This document shows positions 44,150 to 54,266 of a DNA stretch of 64,000 bases, one piece after another (position 1 is the first letter of the stretch; each line of letters begins with the position of its first letter). The notes beneath the pieces were generated by a model. It worked only from the letters and a program-made list of their open reading frames with translations, was not told where the DNA came from and did no database searches. Origin of the DNA: CAKZYD01 sp039814715 (lineage in GTDB: Bacteria; Pseudomonadota; Alphaproteobacteria; Sphingomonadales; CAKZYD01); NCBI GenBank assembly GCA_039814715.1, contig JBCCAR010000016.1, positions 12,859-76,858 of the forward strand, in the 5' to 3' direction. The translations under genes were made by a program, and so were the position numbers.

Positions 44150-45285
44150 AGGGGGCCTGCTTGCTCTGCGGAGAGTATTTTTTCAATCATCGGCTCTAGC
44201 ACGGCGGCGCCAACATCGCGCGTTAGAAACGCTTGGCCAATGCCGCGGCTCAGAATGAGGGTGATGCGGTCATCCATATTCTTTTTGTCCTGCGCCATGT
44301 GGCGGATCATTTCGCTGGCCGTTAGACCTTTAAGGCCAAAGCGCTCCACGCGGCGCGGTAAGCCCAGAGCTTGGAAGGTCTCTAAGACGATGTCGAGGTC
44401 TTTGCTTGCCATATGGCCAAGGGAATGGCTGACTTGGTGCGCCATCACCATGCCGATGGAGACGGCTTCACCGTGCAAAATGCGTCCATCAAAGCCGCCA
44501 TGGGCTTCAATCGCGTGGCCAAAGGTGTGGCCCAAATTCAGCAAGGCGCGTTTGCCGGTTTCGCGCTCGTCAGCGGCGACCACGTCTGCTTTGATTTGGC
44601 AGCTGCGCGCAACGCTGTGACGCAGCGCCTCGCTATCGCACGCGAGCACTTTCTTGCCGTTTTGGTTGAGCCAATTGAAGAATTGTGGATCGCAAATAAG
44701 GCCGTATTTGACGATTTCAGCAAAGCCCGCCATGCGCTCACGCTCCGGCAGAGTGCTTAAAGCCTTGGTGTCGGCCAGCACCAAGCGCGGCTGGTAGAAG
44801 GCGCCGATCAAGTTCTTGCCTTGCGCGACGTTAATGGCTGTCTTGCCGCCGACGGAGGAATCTACCTGCGCTAAAAGTGTTGTTGGCACTTGGATGAAAT
44901 CAATGCCGCGCCGCGTTATGGCCGCAGCAAAGCCAGTGAGATCCCCGATTACGCCTCCGCCCAGCGCAACAATCATATCATTGCGCGTTATCTTTAAATC
45001 CAAAATTTGGTGGCAGAGGTTTTCCAGCTGCGCGAAAGACTTGGTGCTCTCGCCTGCTGGTAAGGTGATGGTGTCCACCCGCGCGCCCAGCTTTTTCAGC
45101 ATGGCCATAAAGGGCTTTAAGTGCAGCTTGGCAACCGTGTCATCGGTGACCACCGCGCAGCGACGGCCGCCAACAAGCTGGGTCAGCGGGCGTGACGGTT
45201 TGTTTAGCAGGTCTTCCCCCACCAATATGTCATAGCTGCGGCTGCCAAGGCCAACAGAGACCGTCAAATACGCATTATGGCTCAT
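44146..45285 (-). CDS. aroB: 3-dehydroquinate synthase AroB
   Basis: A 379-residue shikimate-pathway enzyme converting DAHP to 3-dehydroquinate. NAD-binding MIVALGGGVIGDLTGFAAA, metal-ligand regions (the histidines in ALLNLGHTFGHAIE, LHGEAVSIGM) are present. Cytosolic; needs NAD and a divalent metal. Followed by the overlapping CNNM gene; 17 bases downstream of aroK. Confidence 0.97.
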   Translation of the reverse strand: MSHNAYLTVSVGLGSRSYDILVGEDLLNKPSRPLTQLVGGRRCAVVTDDTVAKLHLKPFMAMLKKLGARVDTITLPAGESTKSFAQLENLCHQILDLKITRNDMIVALGGGVIGDLTGFAAAITRRGIDFIQVPTTLLAQVDSSVGGKTAINVAQGKNLIGAFYQPRLVLADTKALSTLPERERMAGFAEIVKYGLICDPQFFNWLNQNGKKVLACDSEALRHSVARSCQIKADVVAADERETGKRALLNLGHTFGHAIEAHGGFDGRILHGEAVSIGMVMAHQVSHSLGHMASKDLDIVLETFQALGLPRRVERFGLKGLTASEMIRHMAQDKKNMDDRITLILSRGIGQAFLTRDVGAAVLEPMIEKILSAEQAGPL

Positions 45286-45302
45286 AGGGCCCGTTTTATC
45301 CT

Positions 45303-45869
45303 TTATTCTATCTCGCTCAGCGACTTTAAAACGTTTTGCACGACGCTTGCCGCTGGGCCGCGGCCGCTTTGCACGTGAACATCCGCAAGGGCGTAAAACG
45401 GTGCACGCTCGCGCGCAAGACGGGAAAGGATTTCTCTTGGGTTGCCCGTTTTTAACAATGGACGCGTATTGCGCCGGCCAGTGCGTTCAACAAGAATGTC
45501 CACGTCCGCGTTCAGCCATACAGAGATCGCTTTTTCTAAAACAGCAGCGCGCACGCTATCATCCACAAATGCGCCGCCGCCTGTTGCTAAGACGATATTG
45601 GGGTCACCTGACAGGATACGCTCTATAACTCGGCGTTCGCCTTCGCGAAAAGACGCTTCACCAAAATCAGCGAATATATCGCCGACAGGTCGCCCAGCGG
45701 CTTTTTCAATCTCCTGGTCAGCGTCTAAAAATGTGCGGCCAAGCCGGTCGGCAAGTTTGCGCCCCACGCTGGTCTTCCCAACGCCCATGAGGCCAACAAG
45801 CACAATAGGGCGGCCGCTCACCCGGTCATGAACATCGCCGCGTGCGCTACCATGTGTAGAGACCGTCAT
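45303..45869 (-). CDS. aroK: Shikimate kinase AroK
   Basis: A 188-residue kinase making shikimate 3-phosphate. P-loop GLMGVGKTSVGRKLA, DADQEIE, GEASFREGERRV and ATGGGAFVDD are the family hallmarks. The first 20 residues precede the P-loop as a short extension. It begins the aroK–aroB unit; the coupling to aroB is by close spacing. Confidence 0.96.
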   Translation of the reverse strand: MTVSTHGSARGDVHDRVSGRPIVLVGLMGVGKTSVGRKLADRLGRTFLDADQEIEKAAGRPVGDIFADFGEASFREGERRVIERILSGDPNIVLATGGGAFVDDSVRAAVLEKAISVWLNADVDILVERTGRRNTRPLLKTGNPREILSRLARERAPFYALADVHVQSGRGPAASVVQNVLKSLSEIE

Positions 45870-46062
45870 GGCCTATTCTCGCCCCAAGACTAAAAAACAA
45901 AGCGTCATGCCCATCAGATAGCCGGAGTTTCTATGGTTGTGCAATGGCGGTCACACTGCCGCCCTACTTGCAGCGCAGGCCGACACGGTGTTTAAAGGAT
46001 AGAAAGGCGCGCGCGCTGCACGTCAACGCATGGCATAGCCATCTTAAAATGGAAATTCAAAT

Positions 46063-46194
46063 ATGATCAGGATTGCTTTATTGGGCCTTATCTTGCTCGC
46101 TGCTGGCGGATCGCTCTTTTTGTATTTTTGGGACGTCCCGATCGAGCAGGACATGGTCGAAATTGAACTCGACCCATCCTTACTGCGCGAGTGA
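46063..46194 (+). CDS. Small single-pass membrane protein (43 residues)
   Basis: ATG 46063 to TGA 46194. The product has one hydrophobic segment (IALLGLILLAAGGSLFLYFW) followed by an acidic tail (DVPIEQDMVEIELD). TGGAAA lies upstream. Its TGA overlaps an in-frame GTG of the following secreted-protein gene (GTGA), and that gene's ATG lies 3 bases after the stop, so the two are probably coupled. No family recognised; it could be a membrane anchor or accessory to the secreted product. Confidence 0.6.
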   Translation: MIRIALLGLILLAAGGSLFLYFWDVPIEQDMVEIELDPSLLRE

Positions 46195-46196
46195 AG

Positions 46197-48212
46197 ATGG
46201 CCATGCGCCTGCTTTCTATCAGCCTCGCCGCGATATGCGCGCTGTGGGCCAGCGCAGCGGCGGCGCAGGCGCCTGTGCCAAGTGAAGTGGGTGAGAGGAC
46301 TGCGCAAACATCGCCGGATTTAGCGCCGCTACCTGAAATGACGCTAACCCCCGCCGCGCCCGCGAGGCAAGCAGGCGAGATTTTGCCGTTTGCGCCAAAT
46401 TTTTCGAAGGCGCCCATTCCAGACCAAAATGCGCCAACGCCGCTTCTTGATCTGACGGCATTGCCTTTGCCGGAACAGGCGCCAGTTTTCATGCCAGGTG
46501 CCGACGAGAAGAACAACGCGGGCATGAATGCGCCGCTGGAGGAGACGGGCGATCAAGGCCTGTTTCAGGCTGCCCCTCAACCACCCCTTGATTTGGTTCC
46601 CCAAACCGTCACCACGTCCCAGCTGAGTGCAAAGGACTTGGCCGGTATTGGGACGCTGAGTTTAGAGCAGGGCGGTTTTGGCGAGAGTTTATGGGCAGAT
46701 ACCAGCTATTCTGAACTGCTCGAGGCCCTGCAAAGTGCTGACGCCTCCGTCAAATCACCTATCATTCAAAGGGCCTTGCGCCGCCTTGCCTTATCTATTG
46801 CAATAATGCCTGGCGTATCGGAGCGCGGCGCTTGGATGCTGTTAAAGGCCCGGCTTGACTTGCTTGCCCGGTCAGGGGATTTGGCTGGCCTGCATGCCTT
46901 TGCGGCACGCTTGCCCAATGACTTAGCGCCAAAGGATATTCTCAAGCTCAAAGCCAGCGTGGCTTTACGCGCAGATGATTGGCCTATGGCCTGCGCTGCT
47001 GCAACAGAGGGCCTGCGCCGCGCAGCAACGCGGTATTGGGCCGGTGTGCGCCTTGCTTGCCGCGCTGGCCAGGGCAATCGCAGCGCTGTCGATCTGCTGC
47101 TAGATACGACTGACGCGGGGACCATGCCGCCCGCGCAGGTCCGCAGCGCCGTTGATCGCTTGCTTGAAAAGACGGCGCCTACGTCTTTCGTTGGCGCGCG
47201 CCAAGCAGCACCCCGAGAACGCCGCGCCGCAGCGCCAACCCCATTGCTCGCCGCTATCTCTCGATTGGTTGACGGGCCGGGGCAAGCAGATGAGGCGCTC
47301 GACCTGTTATCTTTAGAACCTCTCAGCGTCGCTAGCCTCGCTTTTGCCGCCGAGGCGCCCTTAGGAGATCGCTGGCCAGCGGTGGCAGCACTTGCGTATT
47401 GGGGGCATTTTGAGGGCGCTGAGATGCTGAGCTATGCGATCAGTACCCCGGTGAACACCCGCGCGGATGCATCGCTTGGCCTGGCGCCAGGTCAGCTGCA
47501 ACGCGCTTTATCCGCGCCCAATAGCGCTGCCATGGCGGCGCAGCTCTCGGATTTATCAGCGCAAAGTCAGTTCTCAGGCTTACCCCATATATGGACGGGC
47601 GCGATCGGGGAGGCGATGGCACATGTCCAGCCCAGTGAAGGGCTGTGGCCCCAAGCAGGCATGATTGCAGCACACTTAGCCTACGCGGGCTATGGGGCTA
47701 ATGCGGCGCAGTGGTATGATGATTTGCGCGCCCGCGTGACCTCAAGCAATGTGGAGGAGGCGCAATACATCATGGAGGTTTGGCCTTGGGCCTTGGCTGC
47801 AAATGAGCCAGGCCGCGTCCCGTTTACATCCCGCTTGGCGGAGCTGTGGCTACAAACAAATGGGATGGACGACAAAGGCCTGGTTTTGCCAAAAGCGAAA
47901 GTGATGTTCGCTGTTTTGGAGGGCCTTGGCTATGATACGGGCGCGGCCCTTCGCGTTGCCGTGGACGACACGTTAAGCCCGCTGCCGGCTTCTTTGCCGC
48001 AGATGGATCGCGCTGTGTCACTTGGGCAGACAGGCCTTGCTATCCTTGCAGGCTTTGAAGCGCTCGGGCCGCAAAGCACTCTGCAGCCAGACCCGGTTCG
48101 GGTGCGCGCGGTGATTCAGAATTTGCGCGCTATCGATCAAGGCGCGCTGGCGCGGGCCATTGCCGTTGAAGCGCTCCTGCATGCCGGCGTAGCGCGTAGC
48201 AATGGCGCCTAA
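46197..48212 (+). CDS. Exported helical protein, unknown function
   Basis: A 671-residue protein with a signal peptide ending AAAAQA (about 24), a Pro/Ala/Glu-rich N-terminal stretch (about 25–130), then a mainly helical alpha-solenoid-like body rich in Ala and Leu. It resembles conserved Caulobacterales proteins encoded beside xerD, but I cannot give a function. GTG 46191 and ATG 46203 are alternative starts; ATG 46197 is chosen for the GAG spacing. Its end overlaps xerD's start (ATG 48202) by 11 bases. Confidence 0.72.
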   Translation: MAMRLLSISLAAICALWASAAAAQAPVPSEVGERTAQTSPDLAPLPEMTLTPAAPARQAGEILPFAPNFSKAPIPDQNAPTPLLDLTALPLPEQAPVFMPGADEKNNAGMNAPLEETGDQGLFQAAPQPPLDLVPQTVTTSQLSAKDLAGIGTLSLEQGGFGESLWADTSYSELLEALQSADASVKSPIIQRALRRLALSIAIMPGVSERGAWMLLKARLDLLARSGDLAGLHAFAARLPNDLAPKDILKLKASVALRADDWPMACAAATEGLRRAATRYWAGVRLACRAGQGNRSAVDLLLDTTDAGTMPPAQVRSAVDRLLEKTAPTSFVGARQAAPRERRAAAPTPLLAAISRLVDGPGQADEALDLLSLEPLSVASLAFAAEAPLGDRWPAVAALAYWGHFEGAEMLSYAISTPVNTRADASLGLAPGQLQRALSAPNSAAMAAQLSDLSAQSQFSGLPHIWTGAIGEAMAHVQPSEGLWPQAGMIAAHLAYAGYGANAAQWYDDLRARVTSSNVEEAQYIMEVWPWALAANEPGRVPFTSRLAELWLQTNGMDDKGLVLPKAKVMFAVLEGLGYDTGAALRVAVDDTLSPLPASLPQMDRAVSLGQTGLAILAGFEALGPQSTLQPDPVRVRAVIQNLRAIDQGALARAIAVEALLHAGVARSNGA

Positions 48213-49140
48213 GCCACAGGCCTTATCAGCCGACACGGGCTGGATCGACCGGTTCTGCGATATGCTCGAAGGCGAGCGCGGCGCATCGCACAACACCGTG
48301 AGCGCCTATACTTCCGACCTGCTACAAATGTCGGATTGGCTTGGCGGCAGGCTCGTTGATGCAGATGGGCCAGCGATTGAAGCGTGTATGGCAAAGCTGG
48401 CGAGTGCTGGCCTTGCGCCAAGTACCCGGGCACGCAAACTTTCTGCTGTGCGTCAGTTTCACCGGTTTTTGGCCAGTGAAGGCGTGCGCGAAGACTTCGC
48501 CGCCGCGCGCATTAAAGCGCCGCGCCTTGGCCGCCCGCTTCCTAAAACACTCTCGCCGAGCGATGTGGACGCCTTGTTTGCCGCATTAGAGGCGCAGGTC
48601 GAAGCAGAAAAATCAGGTGCCATGCGATTGAAAACCTTGGTCGAGTTGCTCTATGGCACCGGCCTACGCGTGAGTGAACTTGTGAGTTTAAAACAAAGCG
48701 CGCTTCGCGGCGATCCCTTGCTGCTGCATATCAAGGGCAAGGGCGGGCGCGAACGGATGGTGCCTGTCGGCAGCGCAGCGCAGCGCGCAGTGCTTGCCTA
48801 TCTAGAACACGCCGCCGATGCGCTTGAGCGCAGTGAGTATCTTTTCCCATCGCGTGGGCGCGCAGGCCACCTCAGCCGGGTGAGTGTTTTCTTGCAGCTT
48901 AAAGCACTAGCCACTGCGGCGGGACTGCGTGAAGAGCTCGTCTCGCCTCATGTCCTGCGCCATGCCTTTGCAACGCACCTACTAGAAAATGGCGCAGATT
49001 TGCGTACACTGCAGGACCTGCTCGGCCATGCAGACTTGGCCACAACGCAAATTTATACCCATGTTACCACCCAGCGATTGGCTGAAGTCATGAACACCCA
49101 TCATCCACTGGCGAAAAAAAGGCTTAATAAGCAAGCCTAG
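48202..49140 (+). CDS. xerD: Tyrosine recombinase XerD
   Basis: A 312-residue site-specific tyrosine recombinase resolving chromosome dimers at dif with its partner XerC. The N-terminal SAM-like DNA-binding domain is present; catalytic residues are visible as the first Arg in YGTGLRVSEL, Lys in IKGKGGRER, His-x-x-Arg in HVLRHAFATHLL, His in LLGHADLATTQ and the nucleophile Tyr in IYTHV. The XerD rather than XerC label rests on the neighbourhood (aroK/accA) and is less certain. Confidence 0.9.
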   Translation: MAPKPQALSADTGWIDRFCDMLEGERGASHNTVSAYTSDLLQMSDWLGGRLVDADGPAIEACMAKLASAGLAPSTRARKLSAVRQFHRFLASEGVREDFAAARIKAPRLGRPLPKTLSPSDVDALFAALEAQVEAEKSGAMRLKTLVELLYGTGLRVSELVSLKQSALRGDPLLLHIKGKGGRERMVPVGSAAQRAVLAYLEHAADALERSEYLFPSRGRAGHLSRVSVFLQLKALATAAGLREELVSPHVLRHAFATHLLENGADLRTLQDLLGHADLATTQIYTHVTTQRLAEVMNTHHPLAKKRLNKQA

Positions 49141-49182
49141 GGATTGTATGACCTGCCCAGGTGACATGGGACGGATGACCGC

Positions 49183-50133
49183 GTGCAGACATTTCTCGAA
49201 TTTGAAAAGCCAATTGCTGAACTTGAAGATAAGATTTCAGAGCTGCGCGCTTTGTCTGGTAGTCAGTCAGACGTCAATCTCGACGATGAAATTGCAACGC
49301 TGTCTGACAAAGTCGAACGCACCCTCACAGAGCTCTACAGCAACTTATCGGCTTGGCAGAAGGCGCAGGTTGCGCGCCATGCAGGCCGGCCGCATTTTTC
49401 AGATTATATGACGCGGCTTATGACTGATTTTACGCCCTTAGCCGGCGATCGCAATTTTGCTGATGATGAAGCTATCATGGGCGGCCTTGCGCGCTTTCGC
49501 GGTCAATCCGTGGTCGTTATGGGCCATGAAAAAGGCAAAGATACAAAGTCGCGTTTGCACCATAATTTTGGAATGGCACGGCCAGAAGGCTACCGCAAAG
49601 CCGTACGTTTAATGGATTTGGCGGACCGGTATGATATCCCCGTCGTCAGCTTTGTGGATACATCGGGCGCATATCCAGGCGTTGGCGCAGAAGAGCGCGG
49701 CCAGGCCGAAGCCATTGCCCGCTCCACAGCCAAGTGTTTGGACATGAAAGTCCCAATGGTGACTGCAATTGTGGGCGAGGGTGGTTCCGGCGGCGCAGTC
49801 GCCATCGCTGTTGGAAACCGTGTCATTATGCTGGAACACAGCATCTATTCTGTCATCTCGCCAGAAGGCTGCGCGTCCATTTTGTGGCGCTCTGCTGAAA
49901 AAGCCTCTGAAGCAGCAAAACAACTGCGCTTTACAGCGCAAGATCTACTGTCTTTCGGCATCATCGATACAGTCATCTCAGAACCCATCGGCGGCGCACA
50001 CCGCGATCCAGCTGGCGTTATTGATGCGCTTGGAAACGCGATTGATGGCTATCTTTATGACATGGCGGAGGTCCCTGCCGATACCCTGCGTGAAGAACGC
50101 GAAGAAAAGTTCCTCGCCATGGGCCAGCTTTAA
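49183..50133 (+). CDS. accA: Acetyl-CoA carboxylase carboxyltransferase subunit alpha
   Basis: A 316-residue subunit of the carboxyltransferase half of acetyl-CoA carboxylase, the first step of fatty-acid synthesis. MQTFLEFEKPIAELEDKI starts the family's helical N-terminus; the crotonase-fold core has DTSGAYPGVGAEERGQAEAIA and GEGGSGGAVAI. The start is GTG 49183. It follows xerD by 42 bases. accD is not in the window. Confidence 0.97.
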   Translation: MQTFLEFEKPIAELEDKISELRALSGSQSDVNLDDEIATLSDKVERTLTELYSNLSAWQKAQVARHAGRPHFSDYMTRLMTDFTPLAGDRNFADDEAIMGGLARFRGQSVVVMGHEKGKDTKSRLHHNFGMARPEGYRKAVRLMDLADRYDIPVVSFVDTSGAYPGVGAEERGQAEAIARSTAKCLDMKVPMVTAIVGEGGSGGAVAIAVGNRVIMLEHSIYSVISPEGCASILWRSAEKASEAAKQLRFTAQDLLSFGIIDTVISEPIGGAHRDPAGVIDALGNAIDGYLYDMAEVPADTLREEREEKFLAMGQL

Positions 50134-50225
50134 GACCGCGCGAGCGCCAGCATCACTAGAAACGACGCTCATGGGGCGGCCAGGGGATGGCGGAAGCGCT
50201 GATCGCAATACAATTATCGCTGCTT

Positions 50226-52901
50226 TTAAAGCGACCCGTGGCAATGTTTGTATTTCTTCCCAGAGCCGCAAGGGCAAGGCGCATTGCGGCTGACTTTACC
50301 ATAGGCATCGCCGCCCTGGATGGGGGCGGGGCCCGCGTCTTCCATTTCATTCTCGCCTGTTACGGGGTCCATGTGCTCAATGGTGATGCCGGTTGGCGCT
50401 TCTGGTAGCGGCGGGGCTTCTTCCATTTGCATGTTAATGCGGGCGAGCGCTTTGGTCACCTGTTGACGTGTTGTGACCAGCAGGCCTTCAAACATGCCAA
50501 AGGCTTCAGATTTATACTCGTTGAGCGGGTTGCGCTGGGCATAGGCGCGCAGGCCGATGACGCTGCGCAGCGAGTCTAGCGTCGCCAGATGTTCTTTCCA
50601 ATGATGGTCTATGGTATTGAGCAGCAAGCTTTTTTCTACCTGGCGCCAAACATCAGGACCGGCCGCCGCCACGCGCTTGGCAAGATGTGTGTCCGCTTGG
50701 GTGTGGAGTTCTTCGCTCAATTCTTGCGGGTCAATCCCATCGCGCGCCACCAGCTCATCCACATTGAATGTCGTGCCAAAGACGTCTTCCAGGTTTTCTT
50801 TTAGGCCGTCCACATCCCACTGTTCAACGAACGCTTTGGCAGGCAAATGCGCGCTAACGATATCGTCAACGGTTTCTGCGCGCATATCAGCGACCGTTTC
50901 GGCCACGTCATCGGCGTCCATGATTTCCTTGCGCTGCTCATAGATGACTTTGCGCTGTTCATTCATGACGTCATCATATTGCAGCAGGTTTTTGCGGATG
51001 TCGTAGTTGCGCGCTTCGACCTTTTGCTGGGCTTTTTCAATCGCCTTGGTCAGCCATGGGTGGGTGATGGCTTCCCCTTCTTCCAGGCCGAGTTTCACAA
51101 GGATAGAATCCATACGCGTCTGCGGGCCAAAAATACGCAGCAAATCGTCTTCTAAGCTGAGATAGAAGCGTGAGCGGCCCGGATCACCTTGCCGGCCAGA
51201 GCGTCCGCGCAGCTGATTGTCAATACGCCGGCTTTCATGGCGCTCGGTGGCAATCACATAAAGCCCGCCAGCGTCTTTGACTTTGGTTTTATCATCTTCA
51301 ATTTCCGCCAGAATTTTATCGGCAATTGCGTCGCGTTCTTCGGGCGGTGTGTCTGGACTAATCTCACGCGATAGCCGCATTTCTAAGTTGCCGCCGAGCT
51401 GAATATCCGTGCCGCGGCCAGCCATATTCGTAGCGATGGTGACCGCGCCAGAGCGGCCAGCGTCTGCAATAATATAGGCTTCTTGTTCATGGTAGCGCGC
51501 ATTGAGCACTTCATGCTGCACGTTCGCTTTTTTGAGGAGCTCAGAGATATATTCAGACTTCTCAATCGAGGCCGTGCCCACCAGCACCGGCTGTCCGCGC
51601 TCTCGTGCATCTTTAATTTCATCGATCAGCGCGACGTATTTCTCTTTCATCGTACGGTAGAATTGGTCGTCTTCGTCTTTGCGCTCGACATCGCGGTGCG
51701 TGGGAATTTCAACCACATTGAGCTGGTAGATGTCGAAGAACTCTTGTGCTTCTGTCGCCGCCGTCCCGGTCATCCCGGCGAGTTTGGGGTACATGCGGAA
51801 ATAATTTTGGAATGTGATTGACGCCAGCGTTTGGTTTTCTGGCTGGATCTCCACTTTTTCTTTTGATTCCAGCGCCTGGTGCAAGCCATCGGAATAGCGC
51901 CGCCCCTCCATCATCCGGCCTGTGAATTCATCAATGATGATCACTTTGCCATCGCGGACGATATAGTCTTTATCTTTTACGAACATTTGCTGCGCGCGCA
52001 GGGCATTGTTCACATGGTGGACGATAGGCGCGTTTTCAAAATCGTATAGATTGCCAGATTGCAGCAGGCCTTCTTTGGTCAGGATATCTTCAATTTTTTC
52101 CTGGCCTTCTTCCGTGAGCAGGATGGAGCGCGCTTTTTCATCCTTCTCATAGTCTTCGTCGCTCAGCTGGCTCACATAGCCGTCAACGGTGACATAGAGT
52201 TCTGACTTATCTTCTGTAGGGCCAGAAATGATGAGAGGCGTCCGCGCTTCATCGATTAAGATGGAGTCCACCTCATCTACGATTGCAAAGTTAAACGGCC
52301 GTTGGACCATGTCTTCCAGCCGGAACTTCATGTTATCGCGCAGATAATCAAAGCCTAGCTCGTTGTTGGTCGCGTAGGTCACATCCGCGCGGTAGGCTTG
52401 CCGGCGTTCCTCGTCCGAGCGGCCGGGGATAATGTAATCGGTGGTGAGGCCCAGATATCCGTATACCTGGCCCATCCATTCTGCGTCGCGTTTGGCCAGA
52501 TAGTCATTGACGGTGACCACATGGACCCCTTTGCCCGCAAGCGCATTCAGGTAGACGGCAAGCGTGGCGACCAGGGTTTTCCCCTCGCCCGTGCGCATTT
52601 CCGCAATTTCGCCGCGATGAAGCACAATGCCGCCCACCAGCTGCACATCATAATGGCGCTGGCCTAAGGTGCGTTTTGCTGCTTCGCGTACGGTTGCAAA
52701 CGCATGAGGGAGCAGATCATTTAGGCTCTCCCCATCATCATGGCGTTTGCGCAGCCAAGGCGTGCGCGCTTTGAGGTCCTCATCGCTCAGCGCAGAGACT
52801 TCTTCTTCCAGGGCATTGATCGCTTTCACGATTTTGCCCAATGAGCGAACATAGCGGTCGTTAGATGACCCGAAAATGCGTTTGCCGATGGAGGCGAGCA
52901 T
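50226..52901 (-). CDS. secA: Preprotein translocase ATPase SecA
   Basis: An 891-residue motor of the Sec translocon. Walker A MRTGEGKTLVA, the DEVDSILIDEARTPLIISG segment, RGSIDN-type helicase motif as LRGRSGRQGDPG, and a C-terminal zinc-binding tail CPCGSGKKYKHCHG are all present. It drives export of unfolded preproteins with ATP. Convergent with accA, divergent from argJ. Normal family length. Confidence 0.98.
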   Translation of the reverse strand: MLASIGKRIFGSSNDRYVRSLGKIVKAINALEEEVSALSDEDLKARTPWLRKRHDDGESLNDLLPHAFATVREAAKRTLGQRHYDVQLVGGIVLHRGEIAEMRTGEGKTLVATLAVYLNALAGKGVHVVTVNDYLAKRDAEWMGQVYGYLGLTTDYIIPGRSDEERRQAYRADVTYATNNELGFDYLRDNMKFRLEDMVQRPFNFAIVDEVDSILIDEARTPLIISGPTEDKSELYVTVDGYVSQLSDEDYEKDEKARSILLTEEGQEKIEDILTKEGLLQSGNLYDFENAPIVHHVNNALRAQQMFVKDKDYIVRDGKVIIIDEFTGRMMEGRRYSDGLHQALESKEKVEIQPENQTLASITFQNYFRMYPKLAGMTGTAATEAQEFFDIYQLNVVEIPTHRDVERKDEDDQFYRTMKEKYVALIDEIKDARERGQPVLVGTASIEKSEYISELLKKANVQHEVLNARYHEQEAYIIADAGRSGAVTIATNMAGRGTDIQLGGNLEMRLSREISPDTPPEERDAIADKILAEIEDDKTKVKDAGGLYVIATERHESRRIDNQLRGRSGRQGDPGRSRFYLSLEDDLLRIFGPQTRMDSILVKLGLEEGEAITHPWLTKAIEKAQQKVEARNYDIRKNLLQYDDVMNEQRKVIYEQRKEIMDADDVAETVADMRAETVDDIVSAHLPAKAFVEQWDVDGLKENLEDVFGTTFNVDELVARDGIDPQELSEELHTQADTHLAKRVAAAGPDVWRQVEKSLLLNTIDHHWKEHLATLDSLRSVIGLRAYAQRNPLNEYKSEAFGMFEGLLVTTRQQVTKALARINMQMEEAPPLPEAPTGITIEHMDPVTGENEMEDAGPAPIQGGDAYGKVSRNAPCPCGSGKKYKHCHGSL

Positions 52902-53043
52902 GAAAAGCTTTCTTGTAAATATTTAGACTAGTCTGTGCGCTCAATGGGGCTTTGCAGACATAGGAACCGGCCCTATAGCTGTCAACATCAGCCTCATGGA
53001 GCGACGTGATGGCCGGTTCTACCTCAAGAAAAGTGGAAAGTGT

Positions 53044-54258
53044 GTGAAAAAACTAACCATTTCCCCGCTTGCCCCTGCAAGCTTTCCCGATATTACGTCA
53101 GTTGCCGGCGTCTCCTTGCGTACCGGCCGGGCTGGATATGCTTATGAGGGGCGTGATGATGTGCTGTTTGTGCAGTTGCCTGCTGGCACTGTAGCCGCTG
53201 GCGCACTCACCCAATCAGCCACCCGCTCACCAGAGGTTGATTGGTGCAGGGCAGCTCTCTCAAGCAGCCAAGAGGCGCGCGCCCTGTGGGTGAACGCTGG
53301 CAACTCCAACGCCTTTACCGGTAGCCGCGGCAAAGCGGCGACCGACGGCATCAAGTCCTTGCTGAAAGAAGGGATCGGCTGCGCTGAAGAAGCGATTTAT
53401 TTGGCCTCGACGGGCGTAATCGGTGAACCCTTGCCCATTGATAAAGCCCACAGCGCAGTCAAAGCGCTGCTTACTGATACTGCTCCGGCGGATTGGCACG
53501 CTGCCGCGAGTGCGATCATGACAACGGATACATTTGCGAAAGCGGCGGTGCGCACGGTCAAAGGCTCTGGCCCCGCCGTGACCATCGCAGGCATTGCCAA
53601 AGGCAGCGGCATGATCGCGCCTGATATGGCAACCATGTTGTCTTTCATCTTTACAGATGCAGTGATTACAAAAGCTGAGCTGCAAGCTGCGCTCAGCGCT
53701 GCGGTGGGCACCAGTTTCAACGCCATCACGGTCGATAGTGATACGTCGACCTCTGATACCGTTCTCGCCTTTGCCACGCAGCAAGGCTCGTCTCCTGATG
53801 GCCATGCCTTTGCCGCGGCGCTGGCAGAGCTGTGCCAGGATTTGGCATTACAGATCGTGCGTGATGGTGAAGGCGCGCAAAAACTCATTGAAGTTGCTGT
53901 CACGGGGGCTGTGAGTGACGCCTCTGCCAAGCGCATAGCGCTGTCCATTGCCAATTCGCCGCTCGTCAAAACAGCGATCGCTGGCGAGGACGCCAATTGG
54001 GGCCGCGTGGTCATGGCTGTCGGCAAAGCTGGTGAACCCGCTGATAGGGACCGCTTGTCCGTTTTCTTTGGTGGAACCGCTGTTGCACGGGACGGTATGC
54101 GGGTTGAAGACTATGATGAAGGGCCGGTTGCAGCGCATTTAGAAAGTACGAGAGTAACGCTGGTCGTTGATGTAGGCCTGGGCGATGGGTCAGCGACGGT
54201 TTGGACCTGTGATTTGACCCATGGCTACATCAGCATCAACGCGGACTATCGCAGTTAG
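53044..54258 (+). CDS. argJ: Bifunctional ornithine acetyltransferase ArgJ
   Basis: A 404-residue enzyme of arginine synthesis that transfers acetyl from N-acetylornithine to glutamate (and may make acetylglutamate from acetyl-CoA). It self-cleaves at the Ala-Thr bond of KGSGMIAPDMATML (nucleophile Thr about 197). I start at GTG 53044 because GGAAAG stands just upstream; the frame also opens at ATG 52996 without a ribosome site. The usual pre-argJ peptidyl-prolyl isomerase gene is absent. Confidence 0.93.
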   Translation: MKKLTISPLAPASFPDITSVAGVSLRTGRAGYAYEGRDDVLFVQLPAGTVAAGALTQSATRSPEVDWCRAALSSSQEARALWVNAGNSNAFTGSRGKAATDGIKSLLKEGIGCAEEAIYLASTGVIGEPLPIDKAHSAVKALLTDTAPADWHAAASAIMTTDTFAKAAVRTVKGSGPAVTIAGIAKGSGMIAPDMATMLSFIFTDAVITKAELQAALSAAVGTSFNAITVDSDTSTSDTVLAFATQQGSSPDGHAFAAALAELCQDLALQIVRDGEGAQKLIEVAVTGAVSDASAKRIALSIANSPLVKTAIAGEDANWGRVVMAVGKAGEPADRDRLSVFFGGTAVARDGMRVEDYDEGPVAAHLESTRVTLVVDVGLGDGSATVWTCDLTHGYISINADYRS

Positions 54259-54266
54259 GAAGCAAG

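Noticed and set aside
50134..50225. Terminator between convergent accA and secA
   Set aside because: Only short, weak inverted arms and no T-run on either strand.
52996..53043. argJ starting at ATG 52996
   Set aside because: No ribosome site precedes it and the extra residues have no family likeness; GTG 53044 has GGAAAG and fits the usual ArgJ N-terminus.
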